Shown one piece after another: positions 23,483-32,573 of a stretch of 64,000 nucleotides of DNA. The DNA is from Phaeacidiphilus oryzae TH49. Its GTDB lineage: Bacteria > Actinomycetota > Actinomycetes > Streptomycetales > Streptomycetaceae. Made by a program: the position numbers and the translations under genes. The stretch covers positions 3,852,055 to 3,916,054 of the forward strand of contig NZ_JQMQ01000005.1 in NCBI RefSeq assembly GCF_000744815.1, given 5' to 3'. The notes beneath the pieces are model-generated. The model had not been told where the DNA came from. It was given only the letters and a program-made list of their open reading frames with translations, and did not search any database. Each line of letters opens with the position of its first letter. The stretch's first letter is position 1.

Positions 23483-24009
23483 CGCTCCCCCACCGGGCGG
23501 TCAGCGGCTCCGGGGGCCCGCCTGCCGCGGAGGGTGAGCACCGTTCCTGCGGCCAGCAGCGCGGCCGCCCCGGTGGCGCCGATCGTCCAGTCCGTGCCAC
23601 CGCCCTCGCCGAGGAGGCCCGGCCGGGTGGCGTCGGTGGCCGCCAAGGGGTTCAGCACACTGCCGCAGACCACCGGGGCGTCCGTTTCTCCGGTGGAGGC
23701 GCAGACCGTGGCGGCCGGCCGCTGCCGCCCGGCGGCTGCCACCCCGGCAGTGCCGTCCGGCAGCGACTGCTCCAGCCGGAGCCCGGTCACCGCCCGGCCG
23801 CCCTCGTTGTCGACCGTCACGGTGTAGCGCAGCCGGCTGCCGGGGCCGACCTCGGCGGCCCGCCCGGCCGCGCCCTCGGCGAGCGAGAGGGACATCCGGG
23901 GTGCGGCGGCGGGGACTCCGGCGGTGGAAACCGCGGCGGTGGAAACCGCGGCGGCGGGGACCACGCGGGCCGCGCTCGCCGGCGCGGCCGGCGGGGTAGT
24001 CGCGTACAT
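22924..24009 (-). CDS. Secreted DUF11-like protein with C-terminal membrane anchor; true 3' end unclear
   Basis: The credible part is 24009 to about 23490: an Ala/Pro-rich leader, a single beta-sandwich like DUF11/CARDB repeats (SRLRYTVTVDNEGGRAVTGL), two Cys residues (TVCASTG, VVCGSV), and one C-terminal membrane segment (TDWTIGATGAAALLAAGTVL) with a basic tail. The frame then continues without a stop antisense through most of the CDGSH gene to 22924, which is unlikely to be real protein. The start is uncertain (ATG 24009 or 24081) and no classical signal peptide is clear. A lost stop or a frameshift near 23500 would explain it. Confidence 0.4.
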   Translation of the reverse strand: MYATTPPAAPASAARVVPAAAVSTAAVSTAGVPAAAPRMSLSLAEGAAGRAAEVGPGSRLRYTVTVDNEGGRAVTGLRLEQSLPDGTAGVAAAGRQRPAATVCASTGETDAPVVCGSVLNPLAATDATRPGLLGEGGGTDWTIGATGAAALLAAGTVLTLRGRRAPGAADRPVGERQPMSLKPMEACEPSQKGLLREAPQRQSATRLRTSYSVPSAAVTGMPPRTQYGPPTPCIGSSTTPMPATSWGSYGTWRSLSQTTSRPEGQFAASRTTAVPLPGSWTCCQTEPSTSQNRAKAQSRWASVTRTSGPSSSPACSAYGSLAEDASAPSKPIRWWVPSQNGLTAEWPQRQRWYSSCSTASG

Positions 24010-24071
24010 CCGCCCATCGCAGCACGTCCCCGCCCCCTCGGCGCCGCTTCGGGGACGCGTCTCCGCGCCGT

Positions 24072-25244
24072 TCACCCCCATGGCCCCGCAGGGCCGGACG
24101 GGATCACGGCGGCCGCCCGCAGGCGCCCGACCAGCTCCCGTTCCGCGGCGTCCGCCGCCTGGTAGGGCTCGCCCTCGGACCAGGCCCACAGCGGGATGGC
24201 GCCCAGCCCCCGGCCGCGCGGGTCCAGCAGCTGGCCGCCCAGCTTCATCGGCCAGACCGTCACCGCCTTGTCGTCGACGGTGAGTTCGGGGCAGGACCCG
24301 CCGATCCGGGCCTCGAAGCCGGGCAGCTCCTCGATCGAGCGCAGCCAGGCGGTGAGGAGGATGTTGCTGCGGCCGGTGACCTCCGCGCACATCCGGGTCT
24401 CCCGGAACCGGCTGAGCGCCTCCGCGTCCCGCGCGGCCCGGGCCGGCGGCGCCGAGCACCACAGGCTCACCGAGACCGGCCAGCCCGACCTGCCGCGCGC
24501 CACGTCGCAGCGGTAGATCACCGCCTCGTCGGCGTCCAGCGCGTCCAGCCGGCGGCGGACGGTCGCCGGGCTGAGGCCGGTCCGCTCGGCCAGCCGGGCC
24601 ACCGGCTGCCGCGGATCCAGGCCCAGCGCCCGGACCAGCGGCAGATCGCGCTGGAGCACCGACCCGATCGGCCGGTGCTCCGAGGTCGGGGCCGGCCGCG
24701 GCCGGCGGCGGGCCAGCGCGGCCAGCCGCCGGTCGCCGAGCCGGTCGAGCCGCCAGCGGCTGGCGTTGGTGTGCAGCACGAGGGTCAGCTCGGCCCGGGC
24801 CCCGGCCACCCCGGGCAGCCGCCCCAGCCGCAGCGACAGATAGCGGCCCAGCTGCGCCTGGTCCAGGAAGACCGCGTTGACCAGCAGGTCCCGCCGGCCG
24901 GTCTGCTGCTCCAGGCTCAGTACGTTGCAGTCGCCGGCGAGTTCGGCGGCCACCTCGCCGATCCGGCCCGGCCGGCAGTCGATCTCGATGAAGGCGGACG
25001 GCAGCGGCTGGCCCTCGACCTGCGCCGGATAGCAGCTCATCCAGGCCAGCCCGGCGGAGGTCAGCCGGGCCCAGCGGCGGGCCGCGGTGGTGGGGGCCAC
25101 GTCCAGGGCCGCGCCGATCGAGCGCCAGTCCGCGCGCGGCGCCGTCTGCAGGGCGGTCACCAGCAGGTGGTCGAGCTCGTCCAGTCGCTCCCCGGGCTGC
25201 TCGGAACCGGGGCCGATGAGGGATTGCTGCGTCGGGACCGCCAT
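24072..25244 (-). CDS. Lrp/AsnC-family regulator with two AsnC modules
   Basis: A 390-residue protein, about twice the normal Lrp length, made of two tandem HTH-plus-ligand-domain units. The first HTH is LDELDHLLVTALQTAPRADW; the second is around VARLAERTGLSPATVRRRL. Each is followed by a RAM-like alpha/beta domain. Double-Lrp proteins are common in Streptomyces and may mimic a dimer. It is divergent from an amidohydrolase-MFS pair, the usual place for an Lrp regulator of amino-acid or amide uptake and export, so it probably controls that pair. Confidence 0.85.
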   Translation of the reverse strand: MAVPTQQSLIGPGSEQPGERLDELDHLLVTALQTAPRADWRSIGAALDVAPTTAARRWARLTSAGLAWMSCYPAQVEGQPLPSAFIEIDCRPGRIGEVAAELAGDCNVLSLEQQTGRRDLLVNAVFLDQAQLGRYLSLRLGRLPGVAGARAELTLVLHTNASRWRLDRLGDRRLAALARRRPRPAPTSEHRPIGSVLQRDLPLVRALGLDPRQPVARLAERTGLSPATVRRRLDALDADEAVIYRCDVARGRSGWPVSVSLWCSAPPARAARDAEALSRFRETRMCAEVTGRSNILLTAWLRSIEELPGFEARIGGSCPELTVDDKAVTVWPMKLGGQLLDPRGRGLGAIPLWAWSEGEPYQAADAAERELVGRLRAAAVIPSGPAGPWG

Positions 25245-25285
25245 GGATTCGGATTCTCGGCATTCCGGCCGCGTCGAGGAATGTG

Positions 25286-26524
25286 ATGGGCACCATACCG
25301 GCCATGTTCCAACTCGCCGATGCGGAGGCCCTGTCCGCCGAGCTCACCGAGCTGCGCAGGGACCTCCACCGCCACCCCGAGATCGGTCTCGACCTGCCCG
25401 TCACCCAGCGGCGGATCCTCCGCGCCCTGGACGGCCTCGACCTGGAGATCAGCACCGGGCAGGGCCTGAGCTCGGTCACCGCGGTGCTCCGCGGCGGCGC
25501 CGCCACGAGCGGCGAACGCCCGGCGGTGCTGCTCCGCGGGGACATGGACGCCCTCCCCGTCCAGGAGGAGAGCGGGCTGCCGTTCGCCTCCGAGACGCCC
25601 GGCGCCATGCACGCCTGCGGCCACGACCTCCACGTCGCCGGACTCCTGGGCGCGGCAAGGCTGCTGACGGCGCGTCGGGCGGAACTGCCGGGCGATGTGG
25701 TCTTCATGTTCCAGCCCGGCGAGGAGACCGTCGGCGGCGCCCGGATCATGCTGGAGGAGGGCGTCCTGGAGGCCGCCGGCCGCCCGGTGGACGCCGCCTA
25801 CGGGCTGCACGTCAGCTCCAACATCCTGCCGTTCGGCTTCGCCGCCACCCGCCCGGGGCCGCTGATGGCGTCCGCCGACGAGATCCGGGTCACCGTCCAC
25901 GGCCGCGGCGGCCACGGCTCCGCCCCGCACACCGCGGTGGACCCGGTCCCCGCGCTCTGCGCCCTGGTCGGCGAACTCCAGACGATGGTCACCCGCACGG
26001 TGGACGCCTTCGACCCGGCCGTCCTCACCATCGGCACCCTCGCCGCGGGCACCGCCGAGAACGTCATCCCGGACACCGCCTCCTGCGGCGGCACCGTCCG
26101 CACCTTCTCCGAGCGCACCCGCGAGCTGATGCGGGCCAACATCCGCCGGGTGGTGGACGGGGTGGCCGCCGCCCACGGGGTCCGCGCCGAGCTGGAGTAC
26201 CGGGAGGGCTACCCGGTCACCGCCAACGACCCGGCCGAGGCGGCCTTCGCGCTCGACACCGCACGCGAACTCCTGGGCGCGGACGCGGTGCTGGAGGCGC
26301 CCACGCCGATCTCCGGCGCCGAGGACTTCTCCTACGTCCTGCAGCGGGTCCCCGGCGCGTACCTCTTCGTCGGCGCCTGCCCACCCGGCACGGACCCGTC
26401 CACCGCGCCGGCCAACCACTCCCCGCGGGCCGTCCACGACGACGCCGTACTGCCGCGGACCGCCGCCCTCCTCGCCGAGCTGGCCGCCCGCAGCCTCTCC
26501 CGGCCGGCGGCCGCCGAGCGGTAG
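25286..26524 (+). CDS. M20-family amidohydrolase (hippurate hydrolase/aminoacylase type)
   Basis: About 412 residues with the peptidase M20D layout: RRDLHRHPEIG, LLRGDMDALPV, the metal ligands in MHACGHDLHVA and FQPGEE, the HGRGGHGSAPHT lid, and SGAEDFSYVLQ. Such enzymes cleave N-acyl amino acids or similar amides in the cytoplasm. The ATG at 25286 and the preceding GTG both lie after GAGG; a further ATG at 25304 is possible. The MFS exporter gene follows 52 bases later, suggesting uptake and export of amide-type compounds under the Lrp regulator. Confidence 0.9.
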   Translation: MGTIPAMFQLADAEALSAELTELRRDLHRHPEIGLDLPVTQRRILRALDGLDLEISTGQGLSSVTAVLRGGAATSGERPAVLLRGDMDALPVQEESGLPFASETPGAMHACGHDLHVAGLLGAARLLTARRAELPGDVVFMFQPGEETVGGARIMLEEGVLEAAGRPVDAAYGLHVSSNILPFGFAATRPGPLMASADEIRVTVHGRGGHGSAPHTAVDPVPALCALVGELQTMVTRTVDAFDPAVLTIGTLAAGTAENVIPDTASCGGTVRTFSERTRELMRANIRRVVDGVAAAHGVRAELEYREGYPVTANDPAEAAFALDTARELLGADAVLEAPTPISGAEDFSYVLQRVPGAYLFVGACPPGTDPSTAPANHSPRAVHDDAVLPRTAALLAELAARSLSRPAAAER

Positions 26525-26576
26525 CCGTCCCCGCCCCCGGAGCACCCGCCCACCGCCACCGCACCGAGGAGCACCC

Positions 26577-28013
26577 ATGAGCGCCACCACCGCCCAGGTC
26601 GACTCCGGGAGATCCGGGGGGACCGCCCGGGCCGCCGGGCTGATGATCGCCCTGCTGCTGGTCTTCGAGTTCGTCAACGGGGTGCTGCAGGGCACGATCG
26701 CCCCGATGCTGCCGTCCATCGGACGTCAACTCCACCTCGGCGCGGCCGACCTGACCTGGATCACCTCCTCCGAGCTGCTGGCCGCGGCGGTCTCGGTGCC
26801 GGTCTTCGGCCGGCTCGGCGACCTCCACGGCCACCGGCGGCTGCTGCGGGTCGCCCTGGTGGCCTTCGGCGCCGGCTCGCTGCTGGTGGCGCTCGCGCCG
26901 ACGATGCCGCTGATGCTGCCCGGCCGGGTGCTCCAGGGCAGCGAGACCGCGATCGGCACGCTGATCATCGCCCTCTACCGGGACCGGCTCCCGGTGGACC
27001 GGGCCAGGACCGCCATCTCCTGGCTCTCCGGCACCCTCGCGCTGGGCGTGCTCCTCGGCTCGCTGCTGGTCGGCACCCTCTCCGCGGCCATCGCCTCGGC
27101 GCACTGGGTGCTGCTGGTGCCGGGCGTGCTGGCGGCGCTCTGCCTGCCGCTGTCCTATCTCCCCGCGGTCCCCGAGTCGCAGGCCCGGGCGGCCGGCCGG
27201 GTGGACTGGCCGGGCGCGGTGCTGCTGGCCCTCGGCATGGTGCTGCTGCTGTACGGGGTGTCGGTGGCGGAGGAGCACAGCTGGGGGTCGGCGGCGGTGC
27301 TCGGCCCCCTCCTGCTGGGCCTGCTGGTGCTGGGCGGCTGGGCCGGGGTCGAGTGGCGGGTCCCGCACCCGCTGGTGGACCTGCGGGAGACGGCCGGCCG
27401 CAGCATCCTGCCGCTGCTGCTGTGCACCTTCGTCTTCGGCGTCTTCTACTTCACCAACCAGGCCGCGGGCACCAGCTTCCTGGCCGCGGACCCGGCGGTC
27501 ACCGGCTACGGCTTCAAGCTGAGCGCGCTGGGCATCGCGCTGGTCACCGTGCCGTCGGTGGCGCTGGCGGTGGTCGGCTCGCTGCTCACCAAGCGGGCGG
27601 CCCGGCTGCTGCGCGGCTTCCGGTGGGCGACCGCGCTCTCCTTCGGCGTGATCGGCGTCTGCTACACCGTCAACTGCCTGGTGCACGACTCCATCCCGGT
27701 CTTCGCGGTGGTGCAGTCGGTCGGCGGGCTGGCCGCGGGGGTGGCGCTCGGCGCCATGCCGGTGATGGTCGCCGAGGCCGCGGACCCGGCCAGGACCGGC
27801 GTGGTGATGGCGCTGTACAACAACTTCCGCACGCTCGGCGGGACGGTGGCCGGCGCGCTGGCCGCCTCCATCCTCAGCGCCTTCACCCTGACCGGCCGGC
27901 GCACTCCGAGCGAGCACGCCTACGTGCTGCTGTGGGCGGTGATCGCGGCACTCTGCTTCGCCGCGGCCGTCTTCGGAGCGCTGACCCGCCGCACGGAGTT
28001 TCCGCGCACGTAG
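26577..28013 (+). CDS. MFS transporter (DHA2-like, about 14 membrane segments)
   Basis: A 478-residue multi-pass membrane protein. It opens LMIALLLVFEFVNGVLQG, carries the loop 2-3 motif GRLGDLHGHRR, and the motif C-like LSGTLALGVLLGSLLVGTL, all typical of drug/metabolite antiporters. The ATG has GAGGAGC 7 bases upstream. It follows the amidohydrolase by 52 bases, so it is likely co-transcribed. The substrate is unknown. Confidence 0.85.
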   Translation: MSATTAQVDSGRSGGTARAAGLMIALLLVFEFVNGVLQGTIAPMLPSIGRQLHLGAADLTWITSSELLAAAVSVPVFGRLGDLHGHRRLLRVALVAFGAGSLLVALAPTMPLMLPGRVLQGSETAIGTLIIALYRDRLPVDRARTAISWLSGTLALGVLLGSLLVGTLSAAIASAHWVLLVPGVLAALCLPLSYLPAVPESQARAAGRVDWPGAVLLALGMVLLLYGVSVAEEHSWGSAAVLGPLLLGLLVLGGWAGVEWRVPHPLVDLRETAGRSILPLLLCTFVFGVFYFTNQAAGTSFLAADPAVTGYGFKLSALGIALVTVPSVALAVVGSLLTKRAARLLRGFRWATALSFGVIGVCYTVNCLVHDSIPVFAVVQSVGGLAAGVALGAMPVMVAEAADPARTGVVMALYNNFRTLGGTVAGALAASILSAFTLTGRRTPSEHAYVLLWAVIAALCFAAAVFGALTRRTEFPRT

Positions 28014-28018
28014 CGCTC

Positions 28019-28202
28019 CCGAACGCGGCGGCGAAGTCGCGCCTGAGGGGCGCGGGGAACATCGCGGCCGGCGCCGCGCGCTGGCGCACCCAGCAGCGGA
28101 GTCCGGGTTGCGACCGGGTGTCCCTTGCCGTGTGCGGCGCCGTGGCCGGCGGGCCGCGCAGTTCCCCGCGCCCCTCAGGCGCGACTTCGCCGCCGCGTTC
28201 GG
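28019..28202. repeat. Perfect 42-bp inverted repeat with 100-bp spacer
   Basis: The 42 bases at 28019-28060 are the exact reverse complement of 28161-28202. Each arm contains the run AGGGGCGCGGGGAAC, a motif I recall as common between Streptomyces genes. Partial complementarity continues inside the arms. The element begins 6 bases after the MFS gene. The 28014-28322 gap otherwise contains only the LuxR-type gene's promoter region. No transposase is present; it could act as a strong terminator or be a small non-autonomous mobile repeat. Confidence 0.85.
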
Positions 28203-28322
28203 GGCTGGATTCGCCGTCCCCTTCGCCGAGTTGTGGCACGCGGTGTGATCGAGCGCGTATTCTCCGCTTAACTCGCGGGGTACAACCCTCTGGGCGGAAC
28301 GGCGGATGCCGGCAGCGCGAAG

Positions 28323-30653
28323 GTGGGGGCGGAACCAGTGGCAGTCGGGGTGATCAGTCTGCGTCCGGGAACGCTCCCCGCGGAGGTGACCGGATTCGTC
28401 GGTCGACGTGGCGAACTCGCCGATCTGGGCCGCCTGCTGCGGCAGGCCCGGCTGGTCACCGTCACCGGTTCGGGCGGGGTGGGGAAGACCCGGGTGGCGC
28501 TGCGGGCGGCCGCGGCGGCCGAGGGGGACTACCCGGACGGCATCCGGCTGGTCGAGCTCTCCGGGCTGCGCGGCGGAGAGCTGCTGCCGCACACCGTGGC
28601 CGCCGCCCTCGGCCTCGCCGAGCAGGAGGGCCGGGACCCGCTCGACGTCGTCCTCGACCATCTGAGGGGCCGCCGGCTGCTGCTCGTGCTGGACACCTGC
28701 GAGCACCTGGTGGACTCCTGCGCGATGCTCGCCGACCTGGTGCTGCGGGACGCCCCCGGGGTGACCGTGCTGGCCACCAGCCGGCAGCCGCTGGACGTGC
28801 CGGGCGAGCACACCTTCCCGATCCCGCCGCTGTCGCTGGACACCGGCGAGGCCGAGGAGCTGTTCGCCCAGCGGGCCGCCGCGGTCCTGCCGGGCTACCG
28901 GCCGACCGAGGCCGACCGGGAGGACGTGCAGCGGCTCTGCGCCCGTCTGGACGGCATCCCGCTGGCCATCGAGCTGGCCGCGGTCCGGCTGCGCGCGGTC
29001 ACCCTGCGGCAGCTCAACGAGCGCCTGGAGCACCGCTTCCGGCTGCTCACCGGCGGCCGCCGGACGGCGCTGCCCCGGCACCAGACGCTGCGCACAGCCA
29101 TCGACTGGTCGTACGAACTGTGCGGCCACGCCGAGCAGTTGCTCTGGGCCAGGCTCTCGGTCTTCGCCGGGCCCTTCGACATCGCCGCCGCCGAGGAGGT
29201 CTGCGCCGGCGGCCGGCTCTCCCCGGAGGACGTACTGGCCACCCTGATCGACCTGGTGGACAAGTCGATCGTGCTGCGGGTGGACGAGCCCGGCGAGGCC
29301 GGCGGTGCGACCAGCTACCGACTGCTGGACACCCTGCGGGAGTTCGGCGGCGAGCGGCTGGCCGAGAGCGGCGAGGCCGAGGAGGTGCGGGCCCGCCATC
29401 TGGCCCGCTACACCCGGCTCGGCGCCCGCTTCGGCGAGCGCGCCCTCGACCCCGACCAGCTGGACCGCTACCGCGAGCTGGCCAGGGAGCACGACAACCT
29501 GCGGGTGGCCCTGGAGTTCGCGCTGGCCAACGCCGAGCGCAGACCGGCGGCCACCCGGCTGGCCGCCGACCTCTGGGCGTACTGGCAGATCGCCGCCCGG
29601 CTCACCGAGGGCCGGCACTGGCTCACCCGGGTGCTGGAGCACTTCGCCGAGTCCGGCCCGGACCGCGCCTGGGCCCTGGTCATCCGCGCCTATCTGGCCA
29701 CCCTCCAGGGCGAACCGGCCGACGCGGTGGACGAGTTGACCGAGGGCATCGCGATCGCCGAGGGCTGCTCGGCCCGGCTGCCCGCCGCCCGCGGGCAGAT
29801 GTACCGGCAGCTGGCGCTGACCCTGGCCGGCCGCCACCAGGAGGCGTCCGAGGCCGGCCGGGCGGCCCACCGGCTGATGCTGGAGCTGGACGACCGGATC
29901 GGTCTGGTCACCCTGGACGCCCAGGAGGCCTACCTCTGCACCCTCTCCGGCGATCTGCCGGGGGCGGTGGACCGGTGCGCGGTGGGGCTGCGCCGGCTGG
30001 GCGAGGGCGGCCCCGAGCGCTGGATGCAGAGCTACCTCCACTTCATCGCCGGCACCGCGCTCTACTTCCAGGGCGAGTACGAGCGGGCCGGCGAGGCCGC
30101 CCGCACCTCGCTGGCCATGAAGCACGAGCTGGGCGACCGGGTCGGCACGGCCTACTGCCTGGAGCTGCTGGGCTGGCTGGCCACCACGGCGGAGCAGGGG
30201 GAGCGCGGCGCCCGGCTGCTGGGCGCCGCCGACGCCCTGTGGTCCGCCTTCGGCAGACGGCTCAGCGGGACGGAGGCGATGGAGGCGGTGCACCAGGACT
30301 GCCTCCGCGCGCTGGCCGGACTCCTCGGCGCGGAGCGCTGCCTGGCCCTGCGGGAGGAGGGCGGCCGGGCCCGGCTGGACGCGGTGGTGCGGTTCGCCGT
30401 GACCCGTTCCGGGGGCGGCGGGGAGGCGGTCCAGCTCACCCGGGTCCAGCCCCAGCGGGCGTCCGTGGACGAGCTCACCCGGCGGGAGCGCGAGGTCGCC
30501 GCGTTCCTCTCGGAGGGTTTGTCGAACCGCGAGATCGCCGAGCGGCTGGTGATCTCCAAACGAACAGTCGACTCACATGTGGAACACATCCTGGCGAAAC
30601 TCGGCGCCGCTTCCCGGAACGAGATCGCTTCCCTGCTGCGTACCGAGAGCTGA
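28323..30653 (+). CDS. NB-ARC ATPase with C-terminal LuxR-type HTH (large regulator)
   Basis: A 776-residue signal-transduction ATPase. Its N-terminal STAND/NB-ARC domain has LVTVTGSGGVGKTRVAL (Walker A), LLLVLDTCEH (Walker B) and VTVLATSRQPL. A helical repeat region rich in Ala/Leu/Arg (TPR-like, about 350-680) follows, and the last 65 residues are a LuxR HTH (LTRREREVAAFLSEGLSNRE, then TVDSHVEHILAKL). Such proteins sense a ligand with their repeats and activate nearby or distant genes. GTG 28323 is used; GTG 28338 is as likely. Confidence 0.85.
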   Translation: MGAEPVAVGVISLRPGTLPAEVTGFVGRRGELADLGRLLRQARLVTVTGSGGVGKTRVALRAAAAAEGDYPDGIRLVELSGLRGGELLPHTVAAALGLAEQEGRDPLDVVLDHLRGRRLLLVLDTCEHLVDSCAMLADLVLRDAPGVTVLATSRQPLDVPGEHTFPIPPLSLDTGEAEELFAQRAAAVLPGYRPTEADREDVQRLCARLDGIPLAIELAAVRLRAVTLRQLNERLEHRFRLLTGGRRTALPRHQTLRTAIDWSYELCGHAEQLLWARLSVFAGPFDIAAAEEVCAGGRLSPEDVLATLIDLVDKSIVLRVDEPGEAGGATSYRLLDTLREFGGERLAESGEAEEVRARHLARYTRLGARFGERALDPDQLDRYRELAREHDNLRVALEFALANAERRPAATRLAADLWAYWQIAARLTEGRHWLTRVLEHFAESGPDRAWALVIRAYLATLQGEPADAVDELTEGIAIAEGCSARLPAARGQMYRQLALTLAGRHQEASEAGRAAHRLMLELDDRIGLVTLDAQEAYLCTLSGDLPGAVDRCAVGLRRLGEGGPERWMQSYLHFIAGTALYFQGEYERAGEAARTSLAMKHELGDRVGTAYCLELLGWLATTAEQGERGARLLGAADALWSAFGRRLSGTEAMEAVHQDCLRALAGLLGAERCLALREEGGRARLDAVVRFAVTRSGGGGEAVQLTRVQPQRASVDELTRREREVAAFLSEGLSNREIAERLVISKRTVDSHVEHILAKLGAASRNEIASLLRTES

Positions 30654-30850
30654 GTAACAACGGCCGGCCCGGTGCGCTTTCGCTGAGCTCTTCGTCACAT
30701 CCCGCCACATCCGGGAACCGCCGCGCCCTGAATCCCGTGAACGAAAGGCGTACCGAGTAAGTAGGGAATTCATACGGGCGCTTGCTACTGTGCCTGCCCA
30801 CAGAACCCCAGGGCGCCCGACCAAGGGCCGGTGCACCAAGGATGTGACGG

Positions 30851-32569
30851 ATGAGTGGCTTTCCTGCCTCGGCTCCGGACGAACCTCCGATAGCCGGGCG
30901 CGGCGCGCACGCCGTGGCCTACACGGGCCGCCGGCGCAACCGCCGCCGACGCCGGCGCCGTGCACTGCGCGTGTTCGCCTGGACCATGGCGGTAGTCGTT
31001 CTGGCTGCCGCCGGCGGACTTTATTACGCGTACCGCCACTACACCGGCAACATCCACAGCAGTGGATTGTTCGGGGGCATATCGGGCAACGCCGGGACCG
31101 AGAAGCCCGACGCCTTCGGCCGTACCCCGATCAACATCCTGGCCATGGGCTCGGACGCCCGGAGCAATGCCGCGGACTGCAAGCTCGGCGGCGACTGCAG
31201 CGCCGGCGGCGGTGAGCGGGCCGACGTGGAAATGATCGTCCACATCTCCGCGGACCGCTCGAACATGACGGTGATGTCGATCCCGCGGGATCTGATGACC
31301 GAACTCCCCGGCTGCACCGCGTACAACGGGGCCCCTGCCACCACGGCTCATCGTGGACAGATCAACGCGGCTCTGGACAACGGGCCCGGCTGCAGCGTCG
31401 CCGCGGTCCACCAGCTGACCGGGATAACCATCGACCACTTCGTCAAGGTCGACTTCTCCGGCGTGGTCTCGATGTCCGACGCGGTCGGCGGCGTGCAGGT
31501 CTGCGTGGACAACAACGTCTACGACCCCTATTCGCACCTCAAGCTGAGCAAGGGCACCCACACCCTGAAGGGCGTCGGCGCCCTGGAGTTCCTCCGCACC
31601 CGGCATGGCTTCGGCGACGGCGGCGACATCGGCCGCACCGAGGCCCAGCACATCTTCCTGACCGAAATGATCAAGAAGCTGAAGAGCGCCGGCACCCTGA
31701 CCGACCCGGCCGCCGTGCTGAGCCTGGCCGACGCCGCCACCAAGGCGCTGACCGTGGACAGCGGGCTGGACAGCATCACCAAGCTGGTCGGCCTGGCCTC
31801 GGACCTCAACAAGGTCCCGACCAAGCGGATCACCTTCACCACCATGCAGACCGTGGACGACACCCAGGCCGGCGAGTCCGGCCGGCTGCTGATCGCCCCC
31901 GGCGCGCGGAACCTCTTCCAGACGATCGTCGACGACCAGTCGCTGACCACCGCCACCGGTGCCAAGTCCTCCGCCGCCTCGGCCACCGCCTCCGCGTCCG
32001 CCTCCGGCTCCGGGTCCTCGGCGGGCGGCTCCTCGGCGGGCGGCACCGTCTCGCCGTCCTCGATCCCGGTGAGCGTGCTCAACGGAAGCGGGATCCCGGC
32101 CCGGGCCGCGACCGTGGCCGGCGCCCTGGTCGGCAAGGGCTTCAGCCAGACCGTCACCGGCGGCAACGCCGGCAGCGGAGCCGCGTACTCGCACTCCTAC
32201 GTGTACTACGGGGCCGGCCAGTCGGACGCCGCCAGGACGGTCGCCTCCGCGCTGGGCATCCCGAGCGGCCAGCTGCGCACGGGGACCAGCCCCGGAGTGC
32301 AGGTGATCATCGGCACCGACTGGTCGAGCGGCACCGCCTATCCGGGCGGCGGCACCGGCTCGTCCTCCGGTTCCTCCGCCGCCGGCTCGTCCTCCTCCGG
32401 TCCCTCCGGCGGTTCGACCGGCGCGCTGACCAACGCCCATGTGCAGAAGGGCGACACCACCACCTGCGCCCACGTCAGCCCGTACGCCACGGTGGCGCTG
32501 CACGGGGTGGGGATGACCCCGACCCAGGCCTACGCGGACAGCCCGCAGGTGAAGAACTCCGACGGCTGA
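30851..32569 (+). CDS. LytR-CpsA-Psr (LCP) family wall glycopolymer ligase
   Basis: A 572-residue type II membrane protein. A short cytoplasmic Arg-rich tail and one membrane segment (FAWTMAVVVLAAAGGLYYAY) lead to the LCP catalytic domain: NILAMGSDAR, the pyrophosphate-lipid Arg/Asp sites in MSIPRDLM, VKVDFSGVVSMSDAVGGV and FLRTRHGFGDGGDIGRTEAQ. After a Ser/Gly linker comes a LytR_C domain (VSVLNGSGIPARAATVAGAL), then a Ser/Gly-rich tail and about 45 further residues. LCP enzymes transfer teichoic acid or polysaccharide from a lipid carrier to peptidoglycan. Confidence 0.9.
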   Translation: MSGFPASAPDEPPIAGRGAHAVAYTGRRRNRRRRRRRALRVFAWTMAVVVLAAAGGLYYAYRHYTGNIHSSGLFGGISGNAGTEKPDAFGRTPINILAMGSDARSNAADCKLGGDCSAGGGERADVEMIVHISADRSNMTVMSIPRDLMTELPGCTAYNGAPATTAHRGQINAALDNGPGCSVAAVHQLTGITIDHFVKVDFSGVVSMSDAVGGVQVCVDNNVYDPYSHLKLSKGTHTLKGVGALEFLRTRHGFGDGGDIGRTEAQHIFLTEMIKKLKSAGTLTDPAAVLSLADAATKALTVDSGLDSITKLVGLASDLNKVPTKRITFTTMQTVDDTQAGESGRLLIAPGARNLFQTIVDDQSLTTATGAKSSAASATASASASGSGSSAGGSSAGGTVSPSSIPVSVLNGSGIPARAATVAGALVGKGFSQTVTGGNAGSGAAYSHSYVYYGAGQSDAARTVASALGIPSGQLRTGTSPGVQVIIGTDWSSGTAYPGGGTGSSSGSSAAGSSSSGPSGGSTGALTNAHVQKGDTTTCAHVSPYATVALHGVGMTPTQAYADSPQVKNSDG

Positions 32570-32573
32570 CGCC

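Noticed and set aside
26217-30293. A 1358-codon open frame on the minus strand
   Set aside because: It lies antisense to the amidohydrolase, MFS and LuxR-type genes, all of which have clear domain motifs; its translation is Gly/Arg/His-rich with no motif.
27353-30760. A 1135-codon plus-strand frame across the MFS and regulator genes
   Set aside because: It is a shifted frame of two well-supported genes and has low-complexity composition.
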